In this document: one piece after another, positions 9,243 to 15,614 of the stretch | Position numbering within the stretch: the first letter of the stretch is position 1 | Layout of the letters: each line of letters starts with the position of its first letter | From: Sphingomonadaceae bacterium | Lineage (GTDB): Bacteria > Pseudomonadota > Alphaproteobacteria > Sphingomonadales > Sphingomonadaceae | DNA length: 34,628 bases | NCBI GenBank assembly: GCA_947454135.1 | Contig: CANGJI010000026.1 | Span: forward strand, 1 to 34,628 | Direction of reading: 5' to 3' | Position numbers and translations under genes: made by a program | The notes under the pieces: generated by a model | What the model was told of the DNA's origin: nothing | Seen by the model: only the letters and a program-made list of their open reading frames with translations | Databases searched by the model: none

Positions 9243-9248
9243 GTGCCG
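9234..9248 (+). other. Perfect hairpin with the ahpF stop codon as its loop
   Basis: CGGCAC (9234-9239) and GTGCCG (9243-9248) are exact inverted repeats, and the 3-nt loop is the TGA stop codon. It lies immediately before the second REP-like pair. No T-run follows. Confidence 0.45.
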
Positions 9249-9252
9249 AGTT

Positions 9253-9316
9253 CCTCTCCAGCGAGGGGATGACGATGCTCAAGGGTTTCGTCATCCTCTC
9301 GTAGGCGGGGATCCAG
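9253..9316. repeat. REP-like palindromic repeat pair, second locus
   Basis: A forward unit at 9288-9316 (TCGTCATCCTCTCG then TAGGCGGGGATCCAG) matches the unit at 5655-5683 at most positions. It is preceded by a degenerate reverse unit at 9253-9275 ending GGGGATGACGA. The reverse-then-forward layout is the same as at 5579-5683. It lies between ahpF and the MarR gene. Confidence 0.65.
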
Positions 9317-9450
9317 CGCCGCCGCGCACACCGGCAAAGCAGCCAATCGACCCCGTTTGGCGCTGCACTGCGACAATGGTTTGCGTCCCGGCCAGTCGCA
9401 ACGTAAGGAAACGCCCGCAGACAGCCCCAGCGATAGAGAAAGGCGCCCCC

Positions 9451-9966
9451 TTGTCGATCGAGACAGCGAGGTCCACCGCAACATTGACGTCCACCGCACC
9501 GCTCAGCCGGCAGGCCGTCACCCCGGAGCTTGATCTCGACGGGCTCGACCGGGTTCTTGGCATCCACATCGGCACGGTCAATTCGCTGCTGCTTTCGCGC
9601 CTCGAACGCCAGCTTGAATCGTTCAAGGTCACGCCCAAGCAGGTGGCGATCCTCTGGCTCGTCAACGCGAACCCGGGCGTCAAGCAGTCGGACCTGTCGC
9701 GCTTCTTCAAGATCGAGCGGCCAACTGTTCACCAGTTCGTCCGCCAGTTGACCATGAACGGTCACCTCGTCTCCGAACCCTCGAAGCTCGATCGCCGCGC
9801 CGGCGGGCTGTGGATCACCGAGACAGGCACCGCCACGCTGACGGCGGCGCGCGAGATCATCTTTACCGACGAGGCGGAACTGCTCAGTCCGCTGACAGCC
9901 GAAGAGCAGGCCGAACTCTATCGGCTGGTGATCAAGGTCTATCTTTCGGCGCCGGGCCGCAACTGA
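9451..9966 (+). CDS. MarR-family transcriptional regulator
   Basis: About 171 residues with the winged-helix layout of MarR proteins: an N-terminal helix (LDGLDRVLGIHIGTVNSLLL), an HTH region with TPKQVAILWLVNANPGVKQS and DLSRFFKIERPTVHQFVRQL, a wing containing the hallmark SKLDRRAGGLWITETG (compare D.R....LT..G), and a C-terminal dimer helix. It contains no cysteine, so it is not an OhrR-type thiol peroxide sensor despite its position after ahpF. I chose TTG 9451 because AGAGAAAGG (9435-9443) lies 7 nt upstream. ATG 9376 in the same frame has no ribosome-binding site and would add 25 unconserved residues. The ligand and targets are unknown. Confidence 0.85.
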   Translation: MSIETARSTATLTSTAPLSRQAVTPELDLDGLDRVLGIHIGTVNSLLLSRLERQLESFKVTPKQVAILWLVNANPGVKQSDLSRFFKIERPTVHQFVRQLTMNGHLVSEPSKLDRRAGGLWITETGTATLTAAREIIFTDEAELLSPLTAEEQAELYRLVIKVYLSAPGRN

Positions 9967-10026
9967 ACCTTTCGCGCGGCTGGGCGGGACATTAAGCTCG
10001 GATACAGGCCGGCTGCTCCATATCTG

Positions 10027-10056
10027 CAGTGGTCAGACAGGCAGTGGTCAAACAGG
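10027..10056 (+). repeat. 15-bp tandem duplication upstream of the cytochrome c gene
   Basis: CAGTGGTCAGACAGG (10027-10041) is followed directly by CAGTGGTCAAACAGG (10042-10056), one mismatch in 15. It ends at the AGGGGAG ribosome-binding site of the next gene, so the second copy overlaps the translation initiation region. Confidence 0.8.
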
Positions 10057-10066
10057 GGAGTTTCTC

Positions 10067-10471
10067 ATGACGATTTCGAAGACTGGTCTTGGTTTCATCG
10101 CGCTCGGCGCAGCAACGCTCGCGGCCCTTTCGGTCGCTGGCGCGGCGCAGGCAGCCGGCCCGGCAGGCGATGCCGGCCGCGGCAAGACGGTCTTTGCCCG
10201 CTGTGCGGCCTGCCATGATCTCAACACCGGCGCGATCCGCATGGGCCCCAGCTTCAAGGGCGTGATCGGCCGCAAGGCGGGCACTTTCGCGAACTTCAGC
10301 TACTCGGCTGGCATGAAGAACAAGGGCGTGGTCTGGGGTGCCGATACGCTCGACCAGTTCCTCACCGCGCCGATGAAGTATGTTCCCGGCACGCGCATGG
10401 CTTTCCCCGGTCTCAGCAATGCGCAGGACCGCGCCGACGTCATCGCCTACCTCAAGGTCGCCGCGAAGTAA
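10067..10471 (+). CDS. Periplasmic class I cytochrome c (c2/c550-like)
   Basis: A 134-residue precursor with a signal peptide (residues 1-29, ending AGAAQA). A single haem attachment site CAACH is at residues 46-50, and the probable axial methionine is Met111 in PGTRMAF. Intervening segments such as MGPSFKGVIGRKAG and YSAGMKNKGVVW are typical of small soluble mitochondrial-type cytochromes c that carry electrons between the bc1 complex and terminal oxidases in the periplasm. The ATG at 10067 has a strong AGGGGAG six bases upstream. The gene appears monocistronic: a MarR gene ends 100 bp upstream and a stem-loop lies 26 nt downstream. Confidence 0.93.
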   Translation: MTISKTGLGFIALGAATLAALSVAGAAQAAGPAGDAGRGKTVFARCAACHDLNTGAIRMGPSFKGVIGRKAGTFANFSYSAGMKNKGVVWGADTLDQFLTAPMKYVPGTRMAFPGLSNAQDRADVIAYLKVAAK

Positions 10472-10497
10472 GACGTTCTTGATAACGTTCACTTTTT

Positions 10498-10527
10498 AGC
10501 CCCGCACCGACCTTGTCGGGCGGGGCT
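10498..10527 (+). terminator. Stem-loop after the cytochrome c gene
   Basis: AGCCCCGC (10498-10505) pairs with GCGGGGCT (10520-10527), and an inner CCGA/TCGG (10507-10510/10516-10519) extends the hairpin. It is preceded by TTTTT and lacks a downstream T-run in either direction, so it may be a weak or factor-assisted terminator for the cytochrome transcript. Confidence 0.5.
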
Positions 10528-10579
10528 CATCGTGTGAAGTCGCGGAAAAAGCGCGATCTTCCGGCGATTTTATCCACGT

Positions 10580-10598
10580 CGGCGATACGTATTCGCCG
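10580..10598. promoter_or_regulatory. Inverted repeat upstream of the sugar permease, candidate operator
   Basis: CGGCGA (10580-10585) and TCGCCG (10593-10598) are exact inverted repeats around TACGTAT, 87 bp before the permease start. The size suits a dimeric repressor of the LacI or GntR type, which often controls FHS sugar permeases. No regulator gene is adjacent, so the assignment is tentative. Confidence 0.35.
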
Positions 10599-10685
10599 CT
10601 GGAGCAGGTGGACTTTCCCGCGCGCCTTGGCACAACAGCGCGCATGAGAAGCCGGGGGTGACCGGCTCATGGGAGAGACCGCGTC

Positions 10686-11978
10686 ATGGCCATGGCCCCG
10701 ACAGCTTCTGCTGATTCCACTACCGACAACGGTAATGTCGATGCGCCCGAACTGCGCATCTTTGTCATGGCCCTGTTCTTCCTGTTCGGCGGTATCACTT
10801 CGCTCAACGACGTGATCATTCCGAAGCTGAAGGAACTCTTCACGCTCAACTACACCCAGGCCATGCTGGTGCAGTTCTGCTTCTTCACCGCTTATTTCGT
10901 TGTTGGCGTGCCCGGCGCAGCGCTGGTCAAGCGCATCGGCTACATGCGCGGCGCGGCGGTCGGCCTGCTCACGATGATGGCGGGCTGCCTGCTCTTCATT
11001 CCTGCCTCGCAGAGCGCGCTCTACGTCCTGTTCCTCTTTGCGCTGTTCATTCTCGCCAGCGGCGTCGTGCTCGTGCAAGTTGTCTCGAACCCGCTGATCT
11101 CGCTGCTCGGGCCAGCCAAGACGGCCAGCAGCCGCCTGACCTTCGCGCAGGCGTTCAATTCGCTCGGCACCGTGCTGTTTCCGCTCGTGGGTGCCAGCGT
11201 GATCCTCGGCAAGATCAAGGACGTGAAGGTCGATGAACTCGTCGGCCCGGCGCTCGATGCCTACCGCGTCACCGAGAGCCGCCTCGTGGTCAACACCTAC
11301 ATCGGCCTTGCCGTCAGCCTCGCGCTCGTCGCTGCGGTCGTCTGGGCGAACCGCAATCGCCTGAAGGGTGAACGCCATGAGGAAAGCTCGCTGGCGGCCA
11401 GCTTCGCGCTGCTCTCGCGCCCGCGCTTCGGCTTCGGCGCGCTGTGTATCTTCCTCTACGTCGGTGCGGAAGTTTCGATCGGTTCGATCATCGTCAACTA
11501 CCTCGCGCTCCCCACTGTCATGGGGCTCGATCACGAGGCGGCGGGCGGCCAGATCTGGAAGTACTGGTTCGGCGCGATGATCGGCCGCTTCATCGGCTCG
11601 GCGCTGCTGCGTGTGGTGAACCCGGCAAAGACGCTGGCGGGCTGCGCTGCGGGGGCGATCACGCTGCTCGCGATCTCGACGCACACTTGGGGCCTCGTCT
11701 CGGCCTACAGTCTGCTCGCGATCGGTCTGATGAACTCGATCATGTTCCCGACGATCTTCACGCTCGCCTGCGAAGGCCTTGGCAAGCGCGCGGCGGACGG
11801 GTCGGGCATCATCAACGTTGCGATCTTCGGCGGCGCGGTCGTTCCGCTGGCGACAGGCGCGCTGGCCGATGCGAGCGGCAGCCTTACCCTCTCGCTCGCG
11901 CTGCCGGCGCTGTGCTACGCCGTGATCGTCGGCTTTGGTCTCTTCGCGGTGCGGCCTGTTGCGCCCATCGCGGATTAG
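10686..11978 (+). CDS. Sugar MFS transporter, FHS (FucP/GluP-like) family
   Basis: A 430-residue inner-membrane permease with about twelve hydrophobic segments. Marks of the fucose-galactose-glucose:H+ symporter subfamily are LFFLFGGITSLNDVIIPKLK in helix 1, QVVSNPLISLLGP and LTFAQAFNSLGTVLFPLVG in the middle of the N-terminal half, and NSIMFPTIFTLACEGLG in the C-terminal half. The family imports hexoses or related sugars by proton symport. The start is ATG 10686, preceded by GGGAGAG. It stands alone, with the Rrf2 gene beginning 67 bp after its stop. The exact sugar is not predictable; glucose, galactose, fucose or N-acetylglucosamine are all possible in this family. Confidence 0.9.
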   Translation: MAMAPTASADSTTDNGNVDAPELRIFVMALFFLFGGITSLNDVIIPKLKELFTLNYTQAMLVQFCFFTAYFVVGVPGAALVKRIGYMRGAAVGLLTMMAGCLLFIPASQSALYVLFLFALFILASGVVLVQVVSNPLISLLGPAKTASSRLTFAQAFNSLGTVLFPLVGASVILGKIKDVKVDELVGPALDAYRVTESRLVVNTYIGLAVSLALVAAVVWANRNRLKGERHEESSLAASFALLSRPRFGFGALCIFLYVGAEVSIGSIIVNYLALPTVMGLDHEAAGGQIWKYWFGAMIGRFIGSALLRVVNPAKTLAGCAAGAITLLAISTHTWGLVSAYSLLAIGLMNSIMFPTIFTLACEGLGKRAADGSGIINVAIFGGAVVPLATGALADASGSLTLSLALPALCYAVIVGFGLFAVRPVAPIAD

Positions 11979-12011
11979 TTGTCCGGCTTGGGGGTAATTC
12001 TACTTCCGACG

Positions 12012-12045
12012 TTGACTTTCGTTTGTCTCGGCCCAAATCTGGGTC
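12012..12045 (+). promoter_or_regulatory. Promoter of the Rrf2 regulator, predicted leaderless
   Basis: TTGACT (12012-12017) and AAATCT (12035-12040) are separated by 17 bp. Only GGGTC lies between the -10 and the ATG at 12046, so transcription should start at or within a base or two of the start codon. No Shine-Dalgarno sequence precedes the ATG, which agrees with a leaderless mRNA. Confidence 0.55.
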
Positions 12046-12495
12046 ATGCTTTCGCAAAAGACGCGCTACACGATCCGCGCCCTGCAACACCTTGCCGATA
12101 CGTACGGGCAGGGGCACGGGCCGGTGCGGCTCGATGCGATTGCCGAGGCGCAGAACATTCCGCGCAAGTTCCTCACCGTCATTCTTTCGGAAATGGCGCG
12201 CGAGGGCATCGTCATCTCGCACCGCGGGCGGGAAGGGGGCTATGAGCTTGCGCTCCCGCCCGTCGACATCCGCTACGGCGATATCATCCGGCTGACGCGC
12301 GGGAGCCTTGCGCTCACCCCCTGCGCAAGCCGCAATGCGCATGAAACCTGCAACAACTGCCTGCCCGAAGCCGAATGCCGCCTGCGCGGGCTCATGCTGC
12401 AACTGCGCGACGAGATGGCGGCGATGCTGGACCGGATCACGCTTGCCGACCCGATCACGCTCGAACCGCCTTTCGAGGAACCGGCCGGGGCCTAG
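12046..12495 (+). CDS. Rrf2-family transcriptional regulator with four clustered cysteines
   Basis: 149 residues. The N-terminal winged helix is typical of the Rrf2 family: LSQKTRYTIRALQHLADTYG, then IAEAQNIPRKFLTVILSEMA and ISHRGREGGYELA. Four cysteines (Cys93, Cys102, Cys105, Cys111) lie in the loop before the C-terminal helix. Family members such as IscR, NsrR and RirA use three cysteines in this region (about 90-105) to hold an iron-sulfur cluster, so an Fe-S or thiol sensor is likely; the signal could be iron, cluster status, NO or redox. The spacing C-x8-C-x2-C-x5-C differs from the IscR spacing. No suf or isc genes lie nearby, so the targets are unknown. Confidence 0.9.
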   Translation: MLSQKTRYTIRALQHLADTYGQGHGPVRLDAIAEAQNIPRKFLTVILSEMAREGIVISHRGREGGYELALPPVDIRYGDIIRLTRGSLALTPCASRNAHETCNNCLPEAECRLRGLMLQLRDEMAAMLDRITLADPITLEPPFEEPAGA

Positions 12496-12561
12496 CAGAA
12501 CGGTTCCCGCTCAAAACGCGGCGGGATTCGTGCCCGCCATTCTTCCACACGTCACGCGAAC

Positions 12562-12577
12562 GAAGTTCAAGAACTTC
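12562..12577. promoter_or_regulatory. Interrupted palindrome upstream of bamD
   Basis: GAAGTTC (12562-12568) and GAACTTC (12571-12577) are perfect inverted repeats around AA, directly upstream of the predicted bamD -35. This is a plausible binding site for a dimeric regulator. I do not recognise it as a known consensus. Confidence 0.35.
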
Positions 12578-12579
12578 AC

Positions 12580-12608
12580 TTGGCGTTCATCCCCCCGCTG
12601 GTTATAGC
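12580..12608 (+). promoter_or_regulatory. Promoter of bamD, predicted leaderless or nearly so
   Basis: TTGGCG (12580-12585) and TATAGC (12603-12608) are spaced by 17 bp. The -10 ends 7 bp before the ATG at 12616, placing the transcription start at or next to the start codon. No Shine-Dalgarno sequence is present in the bases just upstream. Confidence 0.5.
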
Positions 12609-12615
12609 ACCGCCC

Positions 12616-13422
12616 ATGATAGCCCAAGCTTCCGGCCGCAGCCCCCTGCGCCTACTCGCAATTGCCGCTGCCACTGCCTTGCTCGGGCTCACCGCCGGCT
12701 GTGCCGGCACCAAGGCCAAGAAGGACGTCGCCTACGTCGCCCGTGACGTCGATACGCTCTACGCCGCCGCCAAGGACCGGCTCGATCGCGGCGATGCGCG
12801 GCAGGCCGCTGCACTGTTCGACGAGGTCGAGCGCCAGCATCCCTATTCGCCCTGGGCCCGCCGCGCCCAGCTGATGAGCGCGTTCAGCTACTACGCCGCG
12901 CGCGACTATGCGAAGTCGGTCCAGTCGGCGCAGCGCTTCCTCTCGATCCATCCGGGCAACAAGGACGCGCCTTACGCCTACTACCTCGTCGCGCTGTGCT
13001 ACTACGAGCAGATCAGCGACGTGACGCGCGACCAGAAGATCACCCAGCAGGCGCTGACGGCGCTGACCGAAGTGATCCGCCGCTATCCCAACACGACTTA
13101 CGCCATCGATGCGCGGCTCAAGCTTGATCTCGTGAACGACCACCTTGCCGGCAAGGAAATGGAGATCGGCCGTTTCTATCAGCGCAGCGGCAAGTGGCTC
13201 GCAGGCACGCTCCGCTTCCGCACGGTGATCGAGAAGTATCAGGCCACCAGCCACACGCCCGAAGCGCTCTACCGCCTTGTCGAGAGCTACCTCGTCCTCG
13301 GCCTTCCCGAGCAGGCGCAGAAGTCTGCTGCCGTGCTCGGCGCGAACTATCCCGGCAACGAGTGGTACGAACGCGCGTACAAGCTGATGAACGAGAAGGC
13401 GCCCGGCACCAGCGCGAGCTGA
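12616..13422 (+). CDS. bamD: Outer-membrane protein assembly factor BamD
   Basis: A 268-residue lipoprotein of the BAM complex, which inserts beta-barrel proteins (such as the TonB receptor in this window) into the outer membrane. A lipoprotein signal ends at the lipobox LTAGC, with Cys29 as the acylated residue. Five TPR-like helical repeats follow, including LYAAAKDRLDRGDARQAAAL, FDEVERQHPYSPWARRAQL and ALYRLVESYLVLGLPEQAQK. The start at ATG 12616 puts the lipobox at the usual distance; the in-frame TTG at 12580 falls in the predicted -35. It is convergent with the glycosyltransferase gene, with only 30 bp between. Confidence 0.95.
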   Translation: MIAQASGRSPLRLLAIAAATALLGLTAGCAGTKAKKDVAYVARDVDTLYAAAKDRLDRGDARQAAALFDEVERQHPYSPWARRAQLMSAFSYYAARDYAKSVQSAQRFLSIHPGNKDAPYAYYLVALCYYEQISDVTRDQKITQQALTALTEVIRRYPNTTYAIDARLKLDLVNDHLAGKEMEIGRFYQRSGKWLAGTLRFRTVIEKYQATSHTPEALYRLVESYLVLGLPEQAQKSAAVLGANYPGNEWYERAYKLMNEKAPGTSAS

Positions 13423-13438
13423 ACAGAGGGCAGCTGAT

Positions 13439-13452
13439 CCGGCGCGAGCCGG
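13439..13452. terminator. Small GNRA-loop hairpin between convergent genes
   Basis: CCGGC (13439-13443) and GCCGG (13448-13452) close a GCGA tetraloop, directly abutting the glycosyltransferase stop codon and 17 nt after the bamD stop. It could serve both convergent transcripts. No T-run is present. Confidence 0.35.
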
Positions 13453-14517
13453 TCAGGCCGCCTTGCTTATGGCGCGCACCCGGGCAGCGCTTCCGAGCGC
13501 GCCAAGGAACTGATCGGTCGCCGCTTCCCAGCTATAGCTTCTGCCATAGGCCGCTGCCGCCTTCCGGCTGCAGGTGAGCGCCCCGGCAATGGCCTTCGAC
13601 AGATCCTCATCAAGCGCACCAACCGCTTCAGGAAGATTGTCTTGCGGGCCCAGGCCGTTCTGGCCGACCACGTCGATCGGTCCTGGCACCGGATAGGCCG
13701 CGACTGGCAGCCCGCAGGCCATCGCCTCGATCATGACGAGGCCGAACGTATCGGTCCGGCTGGGAAAGACGAAGACATCGGCCGAGCAATAGGCCTGCGC
13801 CAGCGGCGTGCCCGATAGCGCGCCAAGGAAGTGAACGTGCGGATAGCGCGCGCGCAGCTGGGCAAGATCCGGGCCATCGCCGACCACGACTTTGCTCCCG
13901 GGCACATCGGCATCGAGAAACGCCTCGAGGTTCTTCTCGACCGCGACGCGGCCCACGTTGAGCAGAATCGGGCGCGGCAGATCGGCCAGCACATCGAGCG
14001 GCGCGTGGTCGGGATGGAACTGGCTTGCATCGATCCCGCGCGACCACATCGTTGCCTGGCCAAGACCATGTCCGGCGAGCTCGTCCGCCAGCGTCTGGGT
14101 CGAGACAAGAACGGCGTGGCTCGCCGCGTGGAAGCGCCGCATGATCGGCCAGAACCGGTTCGGGCTGAGGCCCGTGCGCACGGCGGCATAATCCGGGAAG
14201 CGCGTGTGGAACGCGCTGGTGAAGGGCACGCCGTTGGCCTTGCACCATCCGCGCGCCGCCCAGCCAATCGGCCCTTCGGTGGCGATGTGGACGATATCGG
14301 GATCGAACGCGCACAGGCTCCGCCGGGTGCCGAAGCGCGGCAGCATGGCGAGCCGGATTTCCTTGTAGCCGGGCAGGCCGAACGTGAAGAACTGGCTGGG
14401 CGTCACCAGCATGACCTCATGGCCCCGCGCGGTCACATGCTCCAGCGTGGTGGCGAGGGTGCGGACGACACCGTTGACCTGCGGATGCCAGGCATCGGTG
14501 CAAAGGGCGATCTTCAT
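13453..14517 (-). CDS. GT4-family glycosyltransferase (Agt-like, candidate glycolipid synthase)
   Basis: A cytoplasmic GT-B glycosyltransferase of 354 residues, starting at ATG 14517. The N-terminal acceptor domain begins MKIALCTDAWHPQVNGVVRT and includes FHTRFPDY. The C-terminal nucleotide-sugar domain has ILLNVGRVAVEKNLEAFL, VVVGDGPDLAQLRARYP and PSRTDTFGLVMIEAMACGLP, the GT4 donor-binding segment, ending PVPGPIDVVG. This type is common in bacteria as a glycosyltransferase acting on diacylglycerol or related lipids. Its ATG overlaps the stop of the upstream phosphoesterase (ATGA), as in known plcP-agt pairs, where the enzyme adds a sugar to the diacylglycerol made by PlcP. A role in mannoside or polysaccharide synthesis remains possible; donor and acceptor are not readable from sequence. 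Confidence 0.85.
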   Translation of the reverse strand: MKIALCTDAWHPQVNGVVRTLATTLEHVTARGHEVMLVTPSQFFTFGLPGYKEIRLAMLPRFGTRRSLCAFDPDIVHIATEGPIGWAARGWCKANGVPFTSAFHTRFPDYAAVRTGLSPNRFWPIMRRFHAASHAVLVSTQTLADELAGHGLGQATMWSRGIDASQFHPDHAPLDVLADLPRPILLNVGRVAVEKNLEAFLDADVPGSKVVVGDGPDLAQLRARYPHVHFLGALSGTPLAQAYCSADVFVFPSRTDTFGLVMIEAMACGLPVAAYPVPGPIDVVGQNGLGPQDNLPEAVGALDEDLSKAIAGALTCSRKAAAAYGRSYSWEAATDQFLGALGSAARVRAISKAA

Positions 14518-15422
14518 GCATCTTCCTTGATGCGCGCGGGCTCTGCTGCATCGGTGGCCGTTTTCTGGAATGCTTCCTCGAAGCAGATCGCCGCCCAGTC
14601 GACGATGGAGATCGCGCCCGCGTGGTCTTCGACCAAGGCGGTGCAGCTTTCGACCCAGTCGCCATCGTTGTAATAGGTGATCTCGCCAATCTGGCGGATT
14701 TCGGCGCAATGGATGTGGCCGCAGACCACCCCATCCACGTCCATGTCGCGCGCGGCGTGGGCCACGGCTTCCTCGAAGGCGCAGACAAACTGGACCGCGT
14801 TCTTGACCCGCTTCTTGAGATAGGCGGACAGCGACCAGTAGGGCAGCTTCATCAGTCGCCGCGCGGCATTGTACCAGCGATTGGCACGGAGCAGGATCTC
14901 GTATGCCTTGTCGCCAAGGAAGGCGAGCCAGCGGGCATAGAGTACCACGCCGTCGAACTTGTCGCCGTGAGTGACAAGGAGGCGCCTGCCGTCGACCGTC
15001 ACGTGGACGGCTTCCAACGCGATCTCGACCCCGCCGAAGCTCATGCCCGCGTAAGGGCGCAGCATTTCATCGTGGTTGCCCGCGATCAGCACCACGCGCG
15101 TGCCGCGATGCGCCATCTTGAGCACGCGGCGCACGACTTCGTTGTGCGCATCGGGCCAGTACCACCCGCGTGAGAGCCGCCAGCCATCGACGATGTCGCC
15201 GACAAGATACAGCGTCTCGCACTCGATGGAGGCGAGGAAATCGAGCAGCATCTCGGCATTGCAGCCGCGCGTGCCGAGGTGGATGTCCGATACCCACACC
15301 GTGCGCACCTTGCGCTTGGGGCGGAAGCCGCGCGGCTCGGGCAGATCGAGCCAGGCGGGAATGGACTTGGCAAGTTCGGCTCCTGCGGAGGAAATCCCCC
15401 AAGCCTGTGCGCGGCGCGTCAT
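14514..15422 (-). CDS. Calcineurin-like metallophosphoesterase (PlcP-like; LpxH superfamily)
   Basis: A 302-residue metallophosphoesterase with the full metal-binding set in order: VSDIHLG, LVGDIVDGW, LIAGNHDE, VTHGDKFD and VCGHIHCAEI. Automatic annotation usually calls this group UDP-2,3-diacylglucosamine diphosphatase. True LpxH is largely replaced by LpxI in alphaproteobacteria, and sphingomonads carry glycosphingolipids in place of lipopolysaccharide, so a lipid A role is unlikely. The better match by context is PlcP of Sinorhizobium, a phospholipase C of this superfamily that releases diacylglycerol from phospholipids during phosphate limitation. Support comes from the overlapping glycosyltransferase and the Pho-box-like sequence 71 bp upstream. 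The substrate assignment is inference. Confidence 0.82.
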   Translation of the reverse strand: MTRRAQAWGISSAGAELAKSIPAWLDLPEPRGFRPKRKVRTVWVSDIHLGTRGCNAEMLLDFLASIECETLYLVGDIVDGWRLSRGWYWPDAHNEVVRRVLKMAHRGTRVVLIAGNHDEMLRPYAGMSFGGVEIALEAVHVTVDGRRLLVTHGDKFDGVVLYARWLAFLGDKAYEILLRANRWYNAARRLMKLPYWSLSAYLKKRVKNAVQFVCAFEEAVAHAARDMDVDGVVCGHIHCAEIRQIGEITYYNDGDWVESCTALVEDHAGAISIVDWAAICFEEAFQKTATDAAEPARIKEDA

Positions 15423-15492
15423 CCCGTGATCCCTGTCAGTTTGTTAACTGAGCCGAATCCCTGTCACGCTTGCGTGTCGTGCAGGTTGCAGT

Positions 15493-15510
15493 CTGTCACA
15501 GTGCTGTCAC
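15493..15510 (+). promoter_or_regulatory. Pho-box-like PhoB site between the phosphoesterase gene and recN
   Basis: CTGTCAC-AGTG-CTGTCAC is an exact 7-bp direct repeat with a 4-bp spacer, matching the CTGTCAT-N4-CTGTCAT layout of PhoB sites except for the last base of each unit. Two further half-sites in the same orientation are CTGTCAG (15433-15439) and CTGTCAC (15461-15467). It lies 71 bp from the phosphoesterase start and 105 bp from recN. Its consensus strand reads toward recN, which is a caution when assigning it to the phosphoesterase operon. Confidence 0.6.
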
Positions 15511-15531
15511 GCAGGAGCGAAATGCCCGGGT

Positions 15532-15540
15532 TTATCCACA
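15532..15540 (+). promoter_or_regulatory. Perfect DnaA box upstream of recN
   Basis: TTATCCACA at 15532-15540 equals the strongest E. coli DnaA-box sequence and lies 74 bp before the recN ATG. A single box could allow DnaA to modulate recN or to be titrated. One 9-mer can also occur by chance; another perfect copy (opposite strand) lies inside ligA. Confidence 0.35.
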
Positions 15541-15614
15541 GGTTTGCCAACATGGTGCGTTCTCTTTGCGAGCATGGTGACGCGGCGCGGCGGACTGGGT
15601 AAGGATCGCAGACG

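Noticed and set aside
9376..9450. Longer N-terminus for the MarR regulator from ATG 9376
   Set aside because: There is no ribosome-binding site, the extra residues look unconserved, and TTG 9451 has a well-placed AGAGAAAGG.
10570..10578. Near-match to a DnaA box (TTATCCACG) upstream of the sugar permease
   Set aside because: It has one mismatch, is a single copy and has no AT-rich region nearby, so there is no sign of an origin.
14514..15422. Simple label as the lipid A enzyme LpxH
   Set aside because: The motifs fit the superfamily only. Alphaproteobacteria mostly use LpxI, sphingomonads use glycosphingolipids, and the context fits PlcP better.
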